Source: Plicaturopsis crispa FD-325 SS-3 | Taxonomy: Eukaryota > Basidiomycota > Agaricomycetes > Amylocorticiales > Amylocorticiaceae | Direction: 5' to 3' | NCBI GenBank assembly: GCA_000827205.1 | Contig: KN832557.1 | Location: forward strand, 690,493 to 754,492 | Length of the DNA stretch: 64,000 nucleotides | In this document: in pieces, positions 1-8,100 of the stretch | How positions within the stretch are numbered: position 1 is the first letter of the stretch | Layout: every line of letters begins with the position of its first letter | Made by a program: the position numbers and the translations under genes | The notes under the pieces: generated by a model | Told to the model about the DNA's origin: nothing | Database searches by the model: none | What the model saw: the letters and a program-made list of their open reading frames with translations, nothing else

Positions 1-643
1 CCGACGCGGATAGCAGCCACTCTAGTGTGCTAGGTATTGGTGTGCGGCGGATCGCCAGTTCGTATAGTGGAGGGGCGTAATACGACGGAGGTGGAGTTAC
101 GATTTCAGTGCTGTCAAGTCGGAGAATCTGGATGCTCGGCCAAACATGCAGCAACCGGTAGAGCAGCAGAGATTGGACATCAGCACCTGCTATATGCAGG
201 GCGCGCGGGCAGACAGAGATGCTTCGCAGGCCATCCATAACTGTGGAGGTAAAATCGAGGACGCCCGAAGAACGTAAAGTTAGTGCATGCAAGCGCGGGC
301 ATGCCGCAAGGATGCGAAGGAACGGCTGGAGATCAAGAGCGTGTTTCTGGCCGATGAGGGACACGTTCAGCTCGCGGACATACGCGCCAAGACGGTTGTA
401 GTTATACTCCAGCAGTGCCATATCTGGATCTCTTCCGGTGACGAGCTGTTCGTCGGCGCTGGTTCCAAGCGTGAAACGAATGGAGTGGAATAGCAAGCGT
501 TGGGCCGGGTCAGCCCACGAAGAGCATACCAAGGCGGCTGCGGAGAGCGTTCGAGCGTCTGGTTCCTTCCACCCCGGCGTTTTGTAGTACGCGTGCTCTA
601 GAATTGCCATGACAAGTTCTGTTGGCAGCGGTGCCGGTGCCAT
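1..643 (-). CDS. F-box-like protein, 3' end beyond window
   Basis: An uninterrupted reading frame of about 214 codons runs from an ATG at 643 down to base 1 without a stop, so the C-terminus lies outside the window. The N-terminus reads MAPAPLPTELVMAILEH and is followed by an ALVCSSWADPAQRLLFHSI segment. That is the usual 'LPxEl..iIl.h....l..lslVc.sW...a...LF.si' pattern of basidiomycete F-box-like proteins. The rest is a hydrophobic, leucine-rich stretch (CPRLHALTLRSSG, LLHVWPSIQILRLDS) as in their LRR-like tails. By family analogy it would be an SCF ubiquitin-ligase substrate adaptor; the substrate is unknown. No intron is needed in the visible part. Fungal F-box families are large, so the subfamily cannot be assigned. 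Confidence 0.75.
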   Translation of the reverse strand, partial: MAPAPLPTELVMAILEHAYYKTPGWKEPDARTLSAAALVCSSWADPAQRLLFHSIRFTLGTSADEQLVTGRDPDMALLEYNYNRLGAYVRELNVSLIGQKHALDLQPFLRILAACPRLHALTLRSSGVLDFTSTVMDGLRSISVCPRALHIAGADVQSLLLYRLLHVWPSIQILRLDSTEIVTPPPSYYAPPLYELAIRRTPIPSTLEWLLSAS

Positions 644-2186
644 GATACTTTGTACTATCAGGTAGTACCAGCTAGGTCACCTAGCAGTGCAGACATAAGG
701 GGAGTCATTTTACGGAAACTTGGCGTCAAAACCTACTTGTGCCCAGATGCCAAAGGCTGTATCAACGGCGGAAGAAAGGGCAACAATTGCTGAAGCGTTG
801 ACATGCAGGTTGAGTTAGGTTTTATACGGTGGACTGCGCGAGAAATCATGCTCATGTACGCGACTCGTCGGGGTCTATAGCACCCGCTGCGGCAGGAGTT
901 GCAAACGAGATCAGTCGTGATTTTCTTGCACCTCCGATTCTTCATCATTTTCCTTGGTCTCTTCGCAGACCTGTGCAAGATGTCTGTAACTACATGCCTG
1001 TATTTTTTCGAGGCGAAAGAACTATTGGTTGTGTCTAAGAAAATAGAACGGTGTTGAACCTGCAAATTCGGTTACACCGGACACGGAGTTGCAAAATGCC
1101 GCCGCGCCATGTTTCCGCGCGCTCGCCGAGGCACCAATGTTGCAACACCATGGTTTTGCAGATGCTACAACACATATTCAATATATTAACGGCTACCATA
1201 GGAGAATAGCGTGATGAACCATCGATACTGCACTTTTTTCCGGAGAAAGAGTGTACGTTGGCAGGACAGATAGCCTAAGACACGGTTTTGCAAAACCGGG
1301 GTACAGACGTATCTTGCTCAATAACGACCTTCCGCTTGCACTTTTCTCTATTCTAAGTCGATAGGCATATTGGATAGACCCTAAAGGACCCCTGTACAGG
1401 ATATATAGCTGAAAGGTTGAGGTGGAAGAGAGTTATGAATTTATTTCGAGGATTTGCAAGCCAATGTACCGTTTGCAACTCCCTGTCTAAGATAGTACAT
1501 AACTACTACCGTGACTAGCTGCGGCCCCGGAGCAGCAGAACTTGGTCTCTCGACGGCCGACCACCTGGACAATCCGGAGTGCAACATAAACGCTATATTT
1601 GCCTGTGAACTGCGAAAGCATTCCTTCACAACTTCTTGACAAATCCTTGGCAAAGGACGCCGTTGAGTATCATAACCTCGCGCTTGAGTCGCGGAGGGCA
1701 ATTTCGGCGCTGTGAGGATGTGCGTAGGTCAACTTCCTCTGAGTGTAGGTCGCTTGAATTCGCTCCGTATGTCAGTGCATTCCTCAACAACGAGGACATA
1801 TTCTGGAGGTGAGCATCCTTGGACGCCCTTTAATCCAAGGGTTATTGATCGACATCGTATGTAGAAACGATTCAATGACAGTGCTCGACTTAACAGCCTT
1901 AGCAGACATGGCATGACCCACGCAGTGATCGACCGCTACAAGTGCGCCTCAGATTCCTGTGCATCGGAGGCTCTGGAGTCCTTTGACGATCGCATAAAGA
2001 AGCAACACATGATACGTATCCCGAAAAGCAAAGACTTTCTCAGACCACGAGTGTCTTGGACCTCTTCCTCATGAGACCCATGATGACTTACCCGTGACCG
2101 CCACACCTGACCGCACCGAAGGGGCCGACGACCATAAATGCAGTATTCCCGCCCTGCAAGCTGACCGACCAATTCCCACATCCAAC
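644..2186. other. Intergenic region upstream of the dehydrogenase gene
   Basis: I find no convincing gene in this 1.5 kb. The divergent promoters of the F-box gene (left) and the dehydrogenase (right) must lie here. An 18 nt block at 1804-1821 recurs in reverse complement at 35934-35951, just 5' of a dehydrogenase relic. This suggests it belongs to the old upstream region of the dehydrogenase. Short open frames are present but lack recognisable domains or codon bias. Confidence 0.5.
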
Positions 2187-5100
2187 ATGCCATCTACCAT
2201 GCGTGCAGTTGTCTACGAGAAGCCATTCAAGGTCTCTGTCCAACAGGTCGAGCGGCCGAAGATCACCCACCCCGATGATATTATCGTCAAAGGTCGGTCC
2301 GCATCGTTTCTGACGACATTATGTGCCCCCTGAATGCACTCATGTAGTGACGACGACTTGTGTTTGTGGAAGGTGAGATGCAATGTCTTTGAAAACCTAA
2401 CATCTACTAAGAAACTTTCCACAGCGATCTGCATATGTATGAGGGCCGAACGGCCGCCCAATCAGGAATTGTATTCGGGCACGAGAAGTATGGCGAAATC
2501 CCCTCAATCGTCAGTATGGCTGACCATTTCGCCACTCCAGCATGGGCATAGTCTCCGTAAGCCTTACATCGAGATCGGACCACCATCATCAAATCCGGCA
2601 CCCCAAGGACCCCGACACCTCACGGCGCAAAAACGCGTCCTCAGGCAACAAACTACGCATACATAACATACTAGCTTATAGAATATACCTCCTCAGCATC
2701 TAGAGACTGGATGAGTGCCTTTTCGCGCCGCCAGCCAGGGGCGGAGGAGTCTGGAGCAAAATCGCTAGGTCAAAACCAGCATCCCGACAAGGGAAAGGAC
2801 CCCGCGCACCGTACACGCGCGTCTGGCGCCTCAGGTGGCTCAGATGGCGCAGACTCGAGCTTGCCTAGCGTCGAGGATGCTAGAGAGTATTTGGAATCTA
2901 TATCGATGACCCCAATCGGCGAGGAGTACACGGTGTCGTCTATATGCACCATTCTCCTTCATTTAGCGACGTCCGCCACCCCCAAAAGTTCGCCGGTCAA
3001 AATGGCCCAAGGCATCAAATCTGCCGTCGCCGTTTTGCGCGACACCGACAAGAAGAACATGATAGTCGACATCACTTCCGCAATCAAAGCCGATTTCCTC
3101 ACAACACTCAAACCACTCCGCGACGCCATTTCCCTGACCGAAGACAACGCCGAATCGCTCAGCAGCACCGCCTCGACACTCGCGAACACCCTAGAGGAAC
3201 ACAGAGAACGCCAGGACAGTCTCCACGACAAAATCACCACCGCCACGAACAAGATGGAGAAGAAGATCCTCGGCGCAGGCGCAGACATCTCGGCGCACGT
3301 CACGAACATCACAAGTAAGGAAATCACGAAGATCGCGGAGGCGTCAACATGCCTCGAGAAGAACGCCACGCTCACTTATCGTGACGCGCTTACCGGCGGG
3401 CCCAACCCAAGACCAGCGGACATCCCCTCTTCCGACTATGCGGCCCGGCGCGCTCGGGAAAGGGAGATCGCTAGGGCTCGCCAGCTCCTCATCGACGTAC
3501 CGGAGGGTGCAGCTGCCGAGGCAATAGGCAAGCTCACCCACAAGGAACTCGTGGATAAGGCGAACGGCGCGCTAGCGAGCATGGGCACAGATGAGTCCTC
3601 CATATTCTCTTTCCGCAGTGCTTCGCGCCTCGAGAACGGAGGCCTCCTGTTTGAATTGTCGTCAGCGGAGGCCTCTGAATGGCTTCGTGTAGCCGAGCGC
3701 AAGGAGGAATTCCTACGGAACTTCCAGCCTTCGAGCGTTCTCAAGGAACGCTACTACACGGCCATGGCCTCTTTTGTGCCACTGACGTTCAAACCCGAGC
3801 TCGACACCGAGCTCCGCGAAGTCGAAAATATCAATGCGCTGCCTCAAGGGTCGCTAGTGAAAGCTCGCTGGGTCAAACCAAAGAACCGTAGAAGCCCGCA
3901 GCAAGTCTGCGGGCACCTCATGCTGACATTCTCCTCCCCAAATCCCGCCAACCAGGTACTCGCACACGGCCTCTTCATCGACCAGAAGAAGGTCTACGCC
4001 AAGAAAGTGCGCAAGGAGCCCATCCGGTGCCTGAAATGCCAGCGATACGGACACATGGTCGCCCAGTGCTCGGCGGCGGAGGATATCTGTGGTACGTGTG
4101 GACGCAGCGGACACCGCTCGACGGAGTGCACAGCCCGTTCGACGCGTTACTGCGCATCATGTCGCGATGAATCCCACTCGAGCTGGGACAGGGACTGTCC
4201 AGTATTCCAACAGCGATGCGACACTATCGACGCGCGATGCACTGAAAACAGGATGCCCTTCTACCCCACCGACGAGGCCTGGACCCAAGTGAGCGAACCG
4301 CCGAAAGCCCCTGCGTACCGTCGCCCGACACGGTCGCCATCGCCGGACCGCCGACGGGGCATGCAGCATACGCAGCAGACGACCCTCAACTTCGGCTCGC
4401 AGATCCCGGAGAGACACCGCCATAACTCCCCGGCCTACAACTGGGACTGGAATGCTGAGATGGACGCACACGGCTCCCAGCGCGCCCGAAACTAATGCCG
4501 GACATATCATCTCAACTACCGACCCGACTCAAGATCTGGCAACAAAACCTCAATAAATCCTCGAAAGCCCACTTCGACCTCATCAACTCTGCAGTGCACA
4601 AGGACTACGACATTCTCGCCATCCAGGAGCCTTATCTCGACTCGTTCGCGAACACCAAAGCCACTTCCAAATGGCGTGTAGTATATCCCTCTTCCCGCTT
4701 CGCCGACAAATCTACGGTACGTTCGGTGCTCCTGGTGAACACCCGTCTCAACACGAACCACTGGCGACAACTGTCCATACCTTCGAACGACGTCACGGCC
4801 CTTCAGCTATCAGGCGACTTCGGCAATATATCCATTATCAACATATACAACGACTGTACACACTCACGGACCCTCGAACTCCTCGATCGACACTTGACAG
4901 CAAACATGGCCGAGCTTCGACCCCGGGACGACGACCATATGATCTGGCTGGGAGATTTCAATCGGCATCACCCCCTCTGGGACGACCCGGTCACGAACAA
5001 CCACCTCTTCACGGCGGCTGCCCTGCGAGACGCCCAGAAACTAATTGAATTGGTGGCAGATCACGACATGGTCATGGCCCTCCCCGGGCGTACACCGACT

Positions 5101-8100
5101 CTCGAAGTTATGGCCACTAAGAACTGGACTCGCCCGGACAACGTTTGGTGCTCAGAGAACACTGCGGACTGCTTCATCGGGTGTAACACCGCCCCTCACT
5201 TGCGCGGACCTGGAACCGATCATGTCCCCATCATCAGCGTGCTCGACATCCCCATTCCACACTCCAAAACGGCCGACTCCTATAACTTCAGGATGACCGA
5301 CTGGAACGAATTTCGGGACGAACTCGAAGCCCGACTGGCGGAGATCGACGAGCCTCGCGCAATCATGACAGAGGAAGACTTCCAACGAGCGGCCAGAGGA
5401 CTGACAGAGGTCATTCAAGACACCATCCGCACCACGGTACCCATATCCAAGCAATGCCCACACTCGAAACGCTGGTGGAACAAGGCGCTCTCGGACCTGA
5501 AGTGGAAGAAGAACCGCCTAGAAAGCGACTCATACAAGAACCGCCGCCTTCCTGACCATCCCATCCACGAGGAGTGCCGACGCGTCCGAACCAAATACGG
5601 CGACGAAATCTTGCAGGCCAAGACCCAACACTGGACTGACTGGCTCGAAGACGCCACGGAGCGCGATATGTGGACTGCAAACCGTTACATCTCGAACCCT
5701 ACGGGCGACGGAGGTAAGACTAGGATCCCGACCCTGAAAGTAAAGCGCGCCGACGGCACAACCGAGGAAATCGCATCGAACGACAGCAAAAGCGACCAGT
5801 TCGCAAAGTCATTCTTTCCTCCGCCGCCGGCTCACTCTTCAGTCCCACCAGGCTTCGACTATCCTCCCGCAGTCGACACTGTGCGGGCCATCACAGCTGA
5901 GCAAATCCGTCGACATGTCGCAAAACTGGCCGGCCACAAAGCTCCGGGCATCGACGAAATCCCAAATATTGTCCTCAAGGAGTGTATTGAGCTGCTCATC
6001 GACTATCTCCTCCACCTATTCCAAGCCGTCTTCGCTCTCGACACCTACTACGCGCCCTGGCGGGACTTCATTACCGTCGTCCTACGGAAACCAGGCAAGC
6101 CCGACTACACCATCCCCAAAGCGTACCGCCCAATAGCGCTCCTCAACACCACGGCGAAACTCCTCACGTCTATCGTCACGGAACACTTGACGTACATATC
6201 CGAGAAGCACGGCATCCTCCCCAGCAATCACTTCGGAGGCAGACCCGGTCGCACAACCACCGACTCGATGCAGCTAATCGTACAGAAAATCAAGGATGCG
6301 TGGCGCACGAAGAAAGTGGTCTCGATCCTCTTCCAGGACATCGAAGGGGCCTTTCCAAACGCAGTGAAGGACCGGCTGCTACACAACATGCGCAAGCGGG
6401 GGATCCCTAGGGAGTACGTCAACTTTGTGGACAAGCTGTTAACGGGTCGGCGCACCAAACTCAAATTCGACGACTACACCTCGTTCTGGATAGCAATACT
6501 CAACGGGATCGGCCAAGGCGACCCCATATCCATGATCGTATTCATCTTCTTCAATGCGGACATCCTCGACATTGTGAACTCCCGAGATGAGAGCGCCACA
6601 GCCTTCGTCGACGACACGGCAATCATCGCAGTCGGGAAGAGCTTCACCGAGACCCATGCCAAGTTGGACGATATGATGGACCGACCGAACGGATGCTATG
6701 ACTGGTCGGACGACCACAACTCCAGGTTCGAGACCAACAAGTTTGCACTCGTCGACTTCTCGAAACGAAAGATCCCCGACCCTCAAAATCCAAAAAAGCT
6801 CGTACCCGAAGAACGCCCACCGCTCACCATGTCCCGCAACGGCATAACACTCATCCCCGTCGAGTCCCACAAGTTCCTCGGCGTCCATTTCCACCAAGAA
6901 CTATCCTGGCGGGAACAAGTCAGCAAAGTGGTCGGAACGACAACCAAATGGACGCTCAACTTCAGACGTCTGTCTCGCCCATCCACGGGCATCCCTATGC
7001 GCTATATGAGCCAGATGTACAACGCGGTTGTCGTGCCCAAGATGACTTACGCGGCGGACATCTGGTTCACCCCGATCCACAAGACGTCCGAGGACTCTGA
7101 CCGGCTCAGTGGCTCGGTCTGGGCGGTCAAGGAGCTGGAGAAGGTGCAGCGCATAGCGGCTCTGGCCATCACGGGGGCGATGCGCACGACGGCAAGTGAC
7201 ACGTTGAATATGTTAGCGAACTTACTCCCCGTTCGTTTTATGCTAGACAAGGCTTGTCATCGGGCCACGGTACGTATGGCAGCGCTCCCGGAAACCCATC
7301 CATTGTACAAAATCGTTCGTCGCACGGCAAAACGCTTCGTACATCACCACCGTTCCCCACTCCACTATCTCTTCCACATCTACAACATCGACCCCACACA
7401 CATCGAAACTATACACCCAGTGCGTATAGCGCCGGATTACGCTCGCTCGTTCAACACGTTCGTAGCTTCCTCCAGGGACGAGACAGCGACCAACGACACG
7501 TCAGCGAATGCCAGGTTCAGAGTATACACTGACGGCTCAGGCCTCGAAGGGCAAGTCGGCGCAGCGGCAATTCTCATGCGCGATGGACAGGTCATCGACA
7601 AACTCCACCATCACCTCGGCCCGTCAACACGTCACAACACATTCGAAGGGGAGGCAGTGGGAGTCTCCCTCGGACTCGAACTCCTCCGACACACTGCGAA
7701 CGTCGACGGGCTCGTCCTACTCAGCCTCGACAACACGTCAGTCATCACGACGGCCGACAATATAAAAGCCAAAGCCGGCCAATGGATATTCGACGCCATA
7801 CTCAAGCAGGCCGACGCGATCAAGCGGCACGCAGGCCCCGACTATAGATTGGAGATCAGGTGGGTATCGGGGCATACAGGGATTGAAGGTAACGAGCTGG
7901 TGGATGAAGAAGCGAAGGAGGCAGCACGGGGGAAAAAGAGTGGCACACGACGCCTCCCAGAGCATCTGCGTGGGCGAGAGATCCCCACCAGCACGTCCGC
8001 GCTGAAACAGGAGTTCGCAGCGGAGCTCAAAGCGCGCTGGAGAGAACAGTGGACGGAGTCGCCCAGATATGCACGACAGAACGCCATCGACGAATCGCTC

